A stretch of 15,849 nt of DNA from Oscillospiraceae bacterium (GCA_015067385.1 SVMP01000033.1:1-15849), one strand, 5' to 3'. Numbered from the stretch's first letter, positions 1 through 6,561 are shown. Numbers and translations: made by a program. The notes: generated by a model from the sequence alone, not told the origin.

Positions 1-774
1 CATTGTCAGCCCCGAACGGATATATGCGCTGAAAGCTGACGGAAGAGAGATCGAAAGCAATTTTTTCGTCATTTTCGGTTCGACAAACGAAGTTTCCGAA
101 GATAATCTGCGTTTTTCGAAGAAGTAAAGGATAAGCGCAACGATACAAGAGACGGTCTCTCCGACAGCCGAGCCGGCAACGAGGCAAACGACACCGTTAA
201 CGATGCTGTCACCGAGACGGTCGCCGAAAAAGAAAGTAACGAGAAAATACATAACGGCGATCTTTGTAACATCCTCGGTTATCTGAACGATGATCGATTT
301 TGAGATCCTGCGAAGAGCCGTAAAAGCGCCGTGAAGCCCCGAAGCAACGGAAAGGCACGGAAGACCGAAGCAGATGATTCGAAGAGGAACGAGGGCGGCG
401 ATATCTTTTATCCAATAAACGCTTATGGGCTCGGCAAAAAGCCATAAAAGCGTACATGAAAAAGAGCCGAACAACGCTGAATAGACAAAGCATCGGCGCA
501 TTATGTTTTTAACAGAGCCTGCGTTATTTTTCGCCAAAGCCTCGGTGACAAGGCGTGTTGACGCAAGATTAACGGAAGACACGGCAAGGGTACAGGCAGG
601 AAGATATACGGAATAGACAAGGGAGTAAAGCCCCATTCCCTCTGCCCCGACCTTATTTGACATCCAGACACGGAAGACAGTTGACATAATGCTCAAAACG
701 ACGGAAGACAGAGTGTAAATAAGCAGATCCTTTGCGAATCTTGACCGTAAAATATTTTTTATAAAGATCACCAC
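1..774 (-). CDS. SpoVB-like MOP-superfamily flippase, N-terminal part (cut by window edge)
   Basis: The minus-strand frame is open from the GTG codons at 774/771 to base 1, giving 258 codons. It therefore continues beyond the left edge. The product is very hydrophobic, with several predicted membrane segments. Near the N terminus it has a VGAEGMGLYSLVYSVY stretch followed by ASTRLVTEA, which resembles the SpoVB/Wzx branch of the MOP (multidrug/oligosaccharidyl-lipid/polysaccharide) exporter superfamily. Known members move lipid-linked saccharides across the membrane, and SpoVB acts in spore cortex formation. The nearby pdaA gene suits a sporulation role, but a general polysaccharide flippase is equally possible. 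The start is uncertain: an in-frame stop lies at 790-792, no ATG lies between it and the GTG pair, and the ribosome site is weak. Family assignment is fairly firm, substrate is unknown. Confidence 0.75.
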   Translation of the reverse strand, partial: MVIFIKNILRSRFAKDLLIYTLSSVVLSIMSTVFRVWMSNKVGAEGMGLYSLVYSVYLPACTLAVSSVNLASTRLVTEALAKNNAGSVKNIMRRCFVYSALFGSFSCTLLWLFAEPISVYWIKDIAALVPLRIICFGLPCLSVASGLHGAFTALRRISKSIIVQITEDVTKIAVMYFLVTFFFGDRLGDSIVNGVVCLVAGSAVGETVSCIVALILYFFEKRRLSSETSFVEPKMTKKLLSISLPSAFSAYIRSGLTM

Positions 775-830
775 ATTAAAAATTATCTTTTATAAAAAAT
801 ATATACGCCCAAAGAAAGAATATGCACTAA

Positions 831-871
831 AAAAATCGACTCACTTAATAAAAGTGAGCCGATCGTTTTTT
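831..871 (-). terminator. Bidirectional intrinsic terminator after the symporter gene
   Basis: A hairpin with arms 840-846 and 852-858 (CTCACTT / AAGTGAG) and a 5-base loop is extended by CG pairs beyond one mismatch. It has a run of A on the left (829-835) and a run of T on the right (866-872), so either strand would give a U tail. On the minus strand it directly follows the symporter stop codon at 871 and separates that gene from the flippase gene. Confidence 0.85.
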
Positions 872-2391
872 TAATCAAATGCTTTTGCGACGATCTCGTC
901 GGGAAGTTTTTTCGTAAACGAGCTTACAAGAGGAACGACAACGAAAGATGTTGCCATAGCGACAACGCCTGTAAGGGCTACGTTAAACGTAAAGGACGGA
1001 ACGATGTTTGAAAGAATGAAGCTTATCGCAAAAACGACAATACCCGAAAGAATGCCGCACCATGCGCCGACACGGGTAGTTTTCTTTGAGTAAAGACCCC
1101 AGAAGTACGGGCCGAGGAAGCAGCCGGAAACAACGCCCCAGGAGAAAGACATGATCGTAACGATAATTGAGAAGTCAAAGAGCGCGAAAATGAGAGAAAG
1201 TCCGATAAAAGCAAAGCAAAGGATTCGTGTTATAAGCATCTGCTTTATGGCGTCGATCTCTTTATTTTTTCTGAAAACGCCTGCAAGGTCAACCGTGATC
1301 GCGGTGGACGATGTTAAAACAATGGAAGTGAGCGTGGACATTGATGCGGAAAGAACGCAAAGAAGGATAACGCTCAAGAGGATATTACCCATGAAGGATG
1401 TTGAGAATGCGGAATTGAGCATTGTGGGAACAACGCTGTCGTAACCGCCTGCAATATCGGGGGCACCTGATTCGTTTGCCGAAATGAAAAATCTTCCGAG
1501 AGAGCCTGCAAAATATGCGCCGCAACCGATGATGAGGCAGAAGAGTGTTGAAATAACAGCACCTTTTTTAACTTCATGTTCATCCTTGATAGCGTAATAT
1601 TTATGTACCATCTGAGGAAGGCCCCATGTACCGAAGCTGGTAAGTAGAATGTTAGACAAAAGGAAGGACCAATTATCTCCGCCGAAAACGGATGTAAGCT
1701 GAGGATCAACATCACCGAGAGCTTTTACGGCATTGGAAAAGCCGCCGACATTGGGATTGTTAACAAGAGCGATACACATAATGACAACGCCTGCTATCAT
1801 AACGATGCCCTGAATGAGATTGCTTATTGCGGAAGCAATATAACCGCCGAGGATAAGGTAAACAGCCGCAAGAACGGCAACGATAAGCATACAGACCGTT
1901 GTGGGAGACATGCCGAGAATATCGTTCGGGAAGATAGAGCCGAAAAGAGAGCCGAGTCCCTTGTAGACCGTTGCAGCGTACGGAACAAGGAATATAAAGA
2001 TAATGATAGCGGAGTAGATCTTCATGCCGTTAGAGCCGTAGCGTGAGCAGAAGAATTCGGGCATTGTACGAGAATCAAGCTTTTGAGTCATCTTTCTTGT
2101 TTTATTCGCAAGGAAGATCCAAGCCAAAAGAGCGCCGAGGATAGCGTTTCCGACACCTATCCACATTGCGCCGAGGCCAACGTCCCAGCCGTGTTTACCT
2201 GCATAGCCGATAAAAATAACAGCCGAGAAGTACGTTGTTCCGTAAGAAAAAGCGGACAACCATGCGCCGATGTTACGTCCGCCCAACAAAAAACCGTCCA
2301 AGGTTGCAGATTTCTTGGACGAAGTTATACCGATTACCACCAAAATAGCCGCAAAAACAACGAGTGCGGCGATAGCAATAATTTGAGTCAT
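871..2391 (-). CDS. Sodium:solute symporter (SSS/SLC5 family)
   Basis: This 506-residue integral membrane protein has the length and hydrophobic pattern of the sodium:solute symporter family (PutP, PanF and relatives). Such proteins normally have about 13 helices and import a small organic solute with Na+. Family signatures include GGYIASAISNLIQG at residues 182-195, GLPQMVHKYYAIKD at 257-270 (the loop that reads G-P-x-x-x-x-R/K-x-x-A-I-K in PutP), and SASMSTLTS at 348-356. The last lies where the Na2-site serine/threonine residues of TM8 sit in PutP and vSGLT. The start ATG has a strong GGAAAGGCAGGA ribosome site. A consensus promoter lies about 120 bases upstream and a terminator sits at the stop codon, so the gene is probably transcribed alone. 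The substrate cannot be read from the sequence and the neighbours give no hint. Confidence 0.92.
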   Translation of the reverse strand: MTQIIAIAALVVFAAILVVIGITSSKKSATLDGFLLGGRNIGAWLSAFSYGTTYFSAVIFIGYAGKHGWDVGLGAMWIGVGNAILGALLAWIFLANKTRKMTQKLDSRTMPEFFCSRYGSNGMKIYSAIIIFIFLVPYAATVYKGLGSLFGSIFPNDILGMSPTTVCMLIVAVLAAVYLILGGYIASAISNLIQGIVMIAGVVIMCIALVNNPNVGGFSNAVKALGDVDPQLTSVFGGDNWSFLLSNILLTSFGTWGLPQMVHKYYAIKDEHEVKKGAVISTLFCLIIGCGAYFAGSLGRFFISANESGAPDIAGGYDSVVPTMLNSAFSTSFMGNILLSVILLCVLSASMSTLTSIVLTSSTAITVDLAGVFRKNKEIDAIKQMLITRILCFAFIGLSLIFALFDFSIIVTIMSFSWGVVSGCFLGPYFWGLYSKKTTRVGAWCGILSGIVVFAISFILSNIVPSFTFNVALTGVVAMATSFVVVPLVSSFTKKLPDEIVAKAFD

Positions 2392-2420
2392 TTAATTTTC
2401 CTGCCTTTCCTGCATTTGCT

Positions 2421-2489
2421 ACAAATAAAAATAGAGATCTGAAACTGTTCCGCTCGACGTTGATCTCCCAAAGACCCCGATTCGAGACC
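2421..2489 (-). promoter_or_regulatory. Possible attenuator in the symporter 5' leader
   Basis: The leader between the promoter (2513-2541) and the symporter start holds three short segments in RNA order: GGUCUC (2489-2484), GAGAUC (2467-2462) and GAUCUC (2439-2434). The middle segment can pair with the first (one G-U pair) or perfectly with the third. The second pairing is followed at once by a U-rich tract (2433-2421), as in an intrinsic terminator. This is the layout of an antiterminator/terminator switch. The stems are only six pairs and the terminator loop is 22 bases, so it may be chance. I recognise no known riboswitch or T-box class. Confidence 0.35.
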
Positions 2490-2512
2490 CAAAACACTTT
2501 CTATATTCATAT

Positions 2513-2541
2513 ATTATACCACAGTTATTTCTTTTTGTAAA
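2513..2541 (-). promoter_or_regulatory. Sigma-A promoter of the symporter gene
   Basis: On the minus strand a -35 box TTTACA (2536-2541) is separated by exactly 17 bases from a -10 box TATAAT (2513-2518), with a TG one base upstream of the -10 (extended -10). Transcription would start near 2506, giving a leader of about 115 bases before the symporter ATG. Confidence 0.75.
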
Positions 2542-2637
2542 CAGACATAATAAACAAATATTCGCATTTCACACACGTGAATATTATACAAAAAAGCGAA
2601 TAGAATGTTAATATAACAAATGAAAGCAGGAAAGAAC

Positions 2638-3450
2638 ATGAAAAAAATAAAAGAGCTTCTGAAAAAAAATCTGGTATTTATCGCCATTTTCTGCGTAGCG
2701 GCTGCAATGTTTATCCATGGTATTTTTACATCTGTCGGCATTTACGAGCCTGCATCGACCCAAGCGATCGACTGGGGATTATCGTTCGGAGAGAAAAACG
2801 TACCGCCGAGAGGGAATGTTTCGGCGGCGGAATTAAAGAAAAACAATGCTTTTTTTATCGGAGACACGGAAAAAAAGACGATATATTTAACTTTTGATGC
2901 CGGATACGAAAACGGGCAGACAGAAAAAATACTTGACACGTTAAAAAAACATAATATCAAAGCTGCCTTTTTTCTTGTTTCTCACTACATAAAAAGTTGT
3001 CCTGAGCTTGTTAAAAGAATGGTGGAAGACGGGCACATTGTTGCAAACCATACGTCTACCCATCCCGATATGAGCAAAATTGCGACGCTTGAAAGCTTTA
3101 CGGAAGAGATCAACGGGCTTGAAAAGATGTACAACGAGCTGATCGGAGAACCGATGCCGAAATTTTACAGACCGCCGCAGGGCAAGTTCAGCGAAGTCAA
3201 CCTTGAATTTGCCAAGCAGTTAGGCTATACGACGGTCTTTTGGTCGCTTGCATATGCCGATTGGGATACTGCAAATCAACCGTCAAGAGAATATGCGCTT
3301 GATAAACTGAATTCGAGGATACACAACGGCGCTATCGTTCTTTTACATTCAACATCTCAAACGAACGCAGAGATCCTTGACGAACTTTTGACCGATTGGG
3401 AAAAACAGGGATACATTTTCGGCACTCTTTACGATTTTGAGCAACAATAG
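2638..3450 (+). CDS. pdaA: PdaA-type polysaccharide deacetylase (spore cortex delta-lactam de-N-acetylase)
   Basis: The 270-residue protein has a positively charged N terminus and one membrane segment (about residues 12-32), then a NodB-type carbohydrate esterase family 4 domain. Motifs in order are TFDAGYE (85-91, D87 the expected catalytic base), NHTSTHPDM (137-145, H138 and H142 the metal ligands), RPPQG (178-182), DWD (208-210) and LLHST (235-239). The ending of the first motif in AGYE or NGYE instead of DGP is typical of the PdaA subfamily, which removes N-acetyl groups from peptidoglycan during muramic delta-lactam formation in the spore cortex. I chose the ATG at 2638 because AGGAAAG precedes it at good spacing. 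The in-frame ATG at 2620 has no ribosome site. The 3' end overlaps the convergent gene by 22 bases. The gene diverges from the symporter. Confidence 0.85.
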   Translation: MKKIKELLKKNLVFIAIFCVAAAMFIHGIFTSVGIYEPASTQAIDWGLSFGEKNVPPRGNVSAAELKKNNAFFIGDTEKKTIYLTFDAGYENGQTEKILDTLKKHNIKAAFFLVSHYIKSCPELVKRMVEDGHIVANHTSTHPDMSKIATLESFTEEINGLEKMYNELIGEPMPKFYRPPQGKFSEVNLEFAKQLGYTTVFWSLAYADWDTANQPSREYALDKLNSRIHNGAIVLLHSTSQTNAEILDELLTDWEKQGYIFGTLYDFEQQ

Positions 3451-3692
3451 CAGTAGAATAGTTTAAGATAAAGATCGGACATATCATCTTTATTCGTTAT
3501 CCCGCTTTTAACAAATTCGAAATACAATAATGAATCATCAAAAAGAATCTCATTTCTTATCCACTGTCCAAATGTTAAATGATAAGAATTAAGATTTTCA
3601 TAACCACGCACTAAAAAACGTTGAATTTCTTCTTTATCAATTACTTTTAAGATTGAAGAAAAACTTTCATTCAGCGCAATAAATAATTTCAT
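3429..3692 (-). CDS. Small DUF6794-like protein paired with an XRE regulator
   Basis: The 87-residue protein has the pattern of DUF6794 proteins: an acidic helical N-terminal part (VIDKEEIQRF), then LTFGQWIRNEILF (39-51), a spaced SLLYFEF segment and GITNKDDMSDLYLKLF (64-79). In that family the core reads roughly H-x-x-x-G-x-W-I-R-N followed by a DDMS-like motif. The biochemical function is unknown. The C terminus is cysteine-rich (CYCC). The ATG at 3692 is chosen over the GTG at 3701 because GGGTGATC, a perfect match to the 16S tail, lies just upstream. A consensus promoter sits close before it. The gene diverges from the XRE gene across a shared operator region, so it is probably repressed by that regulator. 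Its 3' end overlaps pdaA by 22 bases tail to tail. Confidence 0.7.
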   Translation of the reverse strand: MKLFIALNESFSSILKVIDKEEIQRFLVRGYENLNSYHLTFGQWIRNEILFDDSLLYFEFVKSGITNKDDMSDLYLKLFYCYCCSKS

Positions 3693-3709
3693 ACAGATCA
3701 CCCAATAAT

Positions 3710-3738
3710 ATTATAACGGATATTCCGTTAAAAGTCAA
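3710..3738 (-). promoter_or_regulatory. Promoter of the DUF6794-like gene with an operator in its spacer
   Basis: On the minus strand TTGACT (3733-3738) and TATAAT (3710-3715) are separated by exactly 17 bases. The palindrome at 3714-3730 fills nearly the whole spacer and overlaps the -10 by two bases. The predicted start, near 3703, is only about 11 bases before the ATG, so the ribosome site would lie at the very 5' end of the mRNA. Confidence 0.75.
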
Positions 3739-3755
3739 CAACGGATATTCCGTTA
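3714..3755. promoter_or_regulatory. Two copies of a palindromic operator
   Basis: The sequence AACGGATATTCCGTT occurs twice, at 3715-3729 and 3740-3754. Each copy is a palindrome AACGGA-N3-TCCGTT, extended to TAACGGA/TCCGTTA in the first copy. Their centres (3722 and 3747) are 25 bases apart. They lie between the divergent DUF6794-like and XRE genes, and the first blocks the promoter of the former, so they are most likely the binding sites of the adjacent XRE protein. Confidence 0.8.
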
Positions 3756-3780
3756 TGGCAAAATATTATGGGTGATAAAA

Positions 3781-4005
3781 TTGTTTGAAAGAATAAGAAA
3801 TTTAAGAGAAGACCGTGATCTTACACAAAAAGAGATGGCAAAGATCTTGTCTGTAGCGCAAACGACATACAGCGATTATGAGCTTGGAAAGTTAAACATT
3901 CCGTTGCAGACATTAATAGCCATAGCTGTTTTCCACAACACAAGTGTTGATTACCTTCTTGAGCTTACGGATGAAAAGAAGCCGTACAAGAGAAAAGAAA
4001 AATAA
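3781..4005 (+). CDS. XRE/Cro-CI family transcriptional regulator
   Basis: The 74-residue protein is essentially one HTH_3 (lambda Cro/CI-like) domain. It starts with FERIRNLREDRDLTQKEMA, continues with the recognition-helix region LSVAQTTYSDYELGK, and ends with a PLQTLIAIAVFHNTSVDYLLELTDE tail-type helix pair and a basic C terminus. Such proteins bind short palindromes as dimers. I prefer the TTG start at 3781: GGGTGAT ends five bases upstream and the product begins MFERIRNLRED as in many homologues. The in-frame GTG at 3772 has no ribosome site in front. The gene faces away from the DUF6794-like gene over two identical palindromes and is probably autoregulated. It converges with the CBS gene with only three bases between stop codons. 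Confidence 0.88.
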   Translation: MFERIRNLREDRDLTQKEMAKILSVAQTTYSDYELGKLNIPLQTLIAIAVFHNTSVDYLLELTDEKKPYKRKEK

Positions 4006-4008
4006 AAA

Positions 4009-4428
4009 TCAATTATCCTCGCATATTTCGCAAAGAGCGGCGGCTGTTTCGGAAAAAAGATACTCGGTTCGAGATAGATCGCCGAGTGAAAGTACGCCGA
4101 CGACTTTATTTTTCTCTGTTACGGGAAGCCTTCGAACTTTTGCTCTTGACATAAGGCGAGAAGCCTCTATCGGAGAATGGTCGGGGGAGAGAGTGACGAT
4201 ATCTCTGCTCATGACATCAGCGGCGCGGAGAGTGTTAAGCTCGGAATTATCGGCAACGGCGCGAATAACGATATCTCTGTCGGTAATTATACCTGAAAGG
4301 TTGCCTTCGGCATTATTAACGGGGATAAAGCCCGTATCATTTTGTTTCATATAAGAGGCGACGGCTTTAAGAGTATCATTTTCGGACGCACAACAGACAT
4401 TTTTAGTCATAATTTCACGTATTTTCAT
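4009..4428 (-). CDS. Two-CBS-domain protein
   Basis: The 139-residue protein consists of two tandem CBS motifs and little else. The first runs from about residue 7 (MTKNVCCASENDTL) to GIITDRDIVIRAV (46-58). The second runs from DVMSRDIVTLSP (71-82) to GVLSLGDLSR (111-120). CBS pairs form one Bateman module that binds adenosine nucleotides or related ligands. Stand-alone versions are common in Clostridia and are usually called CBS domain proteins or putative signal transduction proteins, with no fixed function. The ATG at 4428 has a strong GGAGG ribosome site seven bases upstream, and that site lies inside the 3' arm of the terminator-like hairpin at 4429-4476. No separate promoter was found between that hairpin and the upstream lipoprotein gene. 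Confidence 0.9.
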   Translation of the reverse strand: MKIREIMTKNVCCASENDTLKAVASYMKQNDTGFIPVNNAEGNLSGIITDRDIVIRAVADNSELNTLRAADVMSRDIVTLSPDHSPIEASRLMSRAKVRRLPVTEKNKVVGVLSLGDLSRTEYLFSETAAALCEICEDN

Positions 4429-4476
4429 AAAAAAACCTCCGTTTCGGGATTACTTTACCCTGAAACAGAGGTTTTT
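4429..4476 (-). terminator. Terminator-like hairpin containing the ribosome site of the CBS gene
   Basis: Arms 4431-4448 and 4459-4476 form an 18-position stem with two mismatches on the minus strand around a 10-base loop. On the minus strand seven T residues (4435-4429) end directly against the ATG of the CBS gene. The right arm contains GGAGG (4440-4436), the only good ribosome site for that gene. On the plus strand a weaker T run follows. As a terminator it would end transcripts of the upstream lipoprotein gene. As a leader element it would hide the CBS ribosome site. Confidence 0.8.
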
Positions 4477-4491
4477 ATTCTATAAAAAATT

Positions 4492-4923
4492 TCAATATTC
4501 GCTTACTGTTACAACAACGGTACATATGCCTTTCTCGCCTTTTGTCAGGTCTGAGTATATGTTAAAATTGCACATATAACCGCTGCCGGATGCGGGAACG
4601 GAGAGAAGATTATAGGCGATCCCGAAATCCTTTTCGATCGCAGAGGGGAAGCGTTCGGAATATAGATCCACGAGTGTTTGGTATTCGGCGCTTGAGTTAA
4701 AAACAATTTCATATGAAAAATAAGATTCCGAGCCTTTGTTTGTTACAGAAACAATTTCCTCGGTAAAATAAAGAGGACAGCTTTCAAGCGGAAAGCCTTC
4801 CGGGAGCTTTGACAATTCGGATGAAGGGATGGTCATGGCATCGTTTTCCGAAGAGCAGCCCGAAAGAGAAAAGATACATGTTAAAAGTAAAACAAAAAAA
4901 GATAATAAAACGATTTTTTTCAT
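4492..4923 (-). CDS. Small lipoprotein of unknown function
   Basis: The 143-residue product starts MKKIVLLSFF and has a hydrophobic signal peptide ending in a lipobox LSGC with Cys23 as the predicted lipidated residue. It should therefore be anchored to the outer face of the membrane. The mature part (about 120 residues) contains an SSELSKLPEGFPLESCP stretch and a C-terminal half with alternating hydrophobic residues, suggesting a beta-rich domain. The pattern recalls other short clostridial lipoproteins but I do not recognise a named family. The ATG at 4923 is chosen because AGGTG lies six bases upstream. An in-frame ATG at 4950 would put extra residues before the charged signal-peptide start and has no ribosome site. 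The terminator-like hairpin follows the stop codon. Confidence 0.75.
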   Translation of the reverse strand: MKKIVLLSFFVLLLTCIFSLSGCSSENDAMTIPSSELSKLPEGFPLESCPLYFTEEIVSVTNKGSESYFSYEIVFNSSAEYQTLVDLYSERFPSAIEKDFGIAYNLLSVPASGSGYMCNFNIYSDLTKGEKGICTVVVTVSEY

Positions 4924-5015
4924 CGTAACACCTATAAAAATATCAATCAAGCCTCAAAACATTTTCTATAAATATATGACTGTTTTTTTTGAAAAATGTT
5001 CCGTGAATTACGATT

Positions 5016-5060
5016 GAAAAATAAAGATAGGGAGGATACGGAACACCATATCCTCCCTGT
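5016..5060 (-). terminator. Intrinsic terminator of the large lipoprotein gene
   Basis: A perfect 10-bp stem, AGGGAGGATA (5029-5038) with TATCCTCCCT (5049-5058), encloses a 10-base loop. On the minus strand it is followed by a U-rich tract (5025-5016). It lies 45 bases past the stop codon of the gene at 5105-6469. The rest of 4924-5104 holds no gene that I can support. Confidence 0.88.
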
Positions 5061-5104
5061 CGGTTATTCAAATATTGATCTGAATCAAAGTTTATCCGTT
5101 AGGA

Positions 5105-6469
5105 TTATTCTGCAGCGGGAGCAGAAGCGAGAATGAGGTCAGAGGGGATGGTAATAGCTGCGAGATAAGCATCCCAATATTCGATATTGGTTTCGATTCT
5201 CTTAGCGGTGTTACCAGCGCCTACAGCTGCTTTAGCTTCTTCGCAAAGTTCTTCAACGGATTTGTTAGCATCGAGAGCTACAGATACATAGAGATCAGTG
5301 TCAATTTCGAGTCTGCCGCAACCAACGGTCCAGTACTGAGTATCAGCAGTGGGTTCGGTGGTGCCGTTTACACGGTTGAGCATATCAGATTCGCTGTTGT
5401 AGAAAGTAACGTACTGTTTTCTCTTGGGAGATACAACGTAGTTAAAGCCGTCGCCTTCAACGATCATAAGGTTCTGTTTGTCATCATAAGTAAGGGTACC
5501 GTATACTTTACCGGCAAGGTAGAAGGAACCGTCTTTAGTGAAGGTGATTCTTCTTGCAACGGTGCTGTAGTCAGCGAAGTAGTCCATAACTTCAGCAGCA
5601 GTGCCGTTGGGGTAAGTAAGGGTAGAAACGATGCCGTAGGGATACCAAGTGGTAGCAGCATCGGTATCAGCATAGTGGAAGCCTTTTTCGATAGCTACGA
5701 TCTTGTAATCCTGGAATACGAGGGGAGAATTTGCACCGATAACAGAAAGGGTGCAGTTAAGAGTCATGTTGGTGATGTCGTCATCTTCTTTAACCTGCTG
5801 AGAGAGGATCTCGGTAAGGTTAAATGCGAAGTGACCGGTAGCATCGGTGTCGTTCTGAGCGAGGATGGAATAAGTGGGCTTCTGAGAAGCGCCGGTAACT
5901 TTCCATTTAACACCGGAGCTGGAAACGATATCAATAACAGCAACGAGGTCAACGCTGAAGTCAACTTCAACTTTCTCTCTCATGGTGATGTTCTGAACAG
6001 AAGTTTCGTCGCCTTCGTTAATGGTAGCGGAAACTTTGGTACCGTCGATATCGCAGGTCATTTTCTTTACAGTGTAACGAGTGTTAACATTTTCAGTGTC
6101 TTCCTGATCGTAAACAGGAACGAAAATGTCGGTGCCGCCAACGCCGTTAGCAGCATTGCTTTCAACGATGAAGATAAGATCGTTGAGGGATTTGGTTACA
6201 TTTGCAGAATCGTCGAGAAGACCGAGGTTAAGAGGAAGTCTGTTGTAGTTACCTGCATTACCGCCTGCAAATTCGTCGGGGTTAATAACAAGTCTGCATG
6301 TTTTGGAAGAACTGTCGGGAAGTCTGAGCCAGCGCTGCTGAGTCTCGGAACTATCCTTAAGATCGTTACTCTTTATGCCGTTATTCTTGACACCGGTGTC
6401 GCCGCCGCAACCAGCAAGAAGGCTCATCGCAAGAATGAGGACCAGCATAATCGAAATGAATTTTTTCAT
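5105..6469 (-). CDS. Large secreted lipoprotein of unknown function
   Basis: The 454-residue protein has a clear lipoprotein signal peptide with lipobox LAGC (Cys21), followed by a polar Asp/Asn/Ser-rich linker. The mature part looks beta-rich. The last 60 residues (about 380-440) change character: WTVGCGRLEIDTDLYVSVAL is followed by an amphipathic helix (SVEELCEEAKAAV) and RIETNIEYWDAYLAAI. This order resembles the sandwich-to-linker-helix part of some (alpha/alpha)6 glycosidases, but no catalytic domain follows and the protein ends 18 residues later. That resemblance is my inference. The start has an AGAAAGG ribosome site at rather long spacing (11 bases). Two consensus promoters precede the gene and a strong terminator follows, so it is a single transcription unit. 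The gene avoids TTA, CTA and TCA codons, as highly expressed genes here do. Confidence 0.85.
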   Translation of the reverse strand: MKKFISIMLVLILAMSLLAGCGGDTGVKNNGIKSNDLKDSSETQQRWLRLPDSSSKTCRLVINPDEFAGGNAGNYNRLPLNLGLLDDSANVTKSLNDLIFIVESNAANGVGGTDIFVPVYDQEDTENVNTRYTVKKMTCDIDGTKVSATINEGDETSVQNITMREKVEVDFSVDLVAVIDIVSSSGVKWKVTGASQKPTYSILAQNDTDATGHFAFNLTEILSQQVKEDDDITNMTLNCTLSVIGANSPLVFQDYKIVAIEKGFHYADTDAATTWYPYGIVSTLTYPNGTAAEVMDYFADYSTVARRITFTKDGSFYLAGKVYGTLTYDDKQNLMIVEGDGFNYVVSPKRKQYVTFYNSESDMLNRVNGTTEPTADTQYWTVGCGRLEIDTDLYVSVALDANKSVEELCEEAKAAVGAGNTAKRIETNIEYWDAYLAAITIPSDLILASAPAAE

Positions 6470-6488
6470 ACCATATTCATCCTTTCTA

Positions 6489-6517
6489 ATTTTAATATGC
6501 TAATTCTTCTTTGTCAA
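6489..6517 (-). promoter_or_regulatory. Second (proximal) promoter-like site before the large lipoprotein gene
   Basis: On the minus strand TTGACA (6512-6517) and TAAAAT (6489-6494) are 17 bases apart. The predicted start, near 6482, would fall within the AGAAAGG ribosome site, so an mRNA from here would have little or none of it. It matches consensus well but may be unused, or may yield a short-leader transcript. Confidence 0.4.
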
Positions 6518-6561
6518 GAAAGATTACATATTCTTTAATAAATCTGATTTGGTATACTTAC

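Noticed and set aside
787..836. Sigma-E-like elements upstream of the flippase gene
   Set aside because: GCATATT and CGTATATA lie too close together (11 bases) and match the -10 consensus poorly.
2273..2497. 74-codon minus-strand frame spanning the symporter leader
   Set aside because: It crosses the symporter start in another frame, has no ribosome site and overlaps the leader hairpins.
2460..2500. tRNA T-arm-like sequence in the symporter leader
   Set aside because: Only a few bases resemble a T loop. No cloverleaf, acceptor stem or anticodon arm could be built around it.
2578..2610. Possible forespore sigma-G or sigma-A promoter for pdaA (TGAATA at 2578, TAGAAT at 2601, AATGTTA at 2604)
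   Set aside because: A sigma-G-like -10 would need a 20-base spacer, and the TGAATA match to a sigma-A -35 is only three of six. Suggestive but not supportable.
3740..3769. Sigma-A promoter for the XRE gene
   Set aside because: TATTAT at 3764-3769 would start transcription at the start codon, and no -35 fits. By symmetry a weak site with the second operator in its spacer is likely, but the hexamers (such as TATGGC at 3754) are too poor to call.
5675..6538. 287-codon plus-strand open frame opposite the large lipoprotein gene
   Set aside because: It is the mirror of a gene with a clear signal peptide, promoter and terminator. It has no ribosome site and no recognisable domain.
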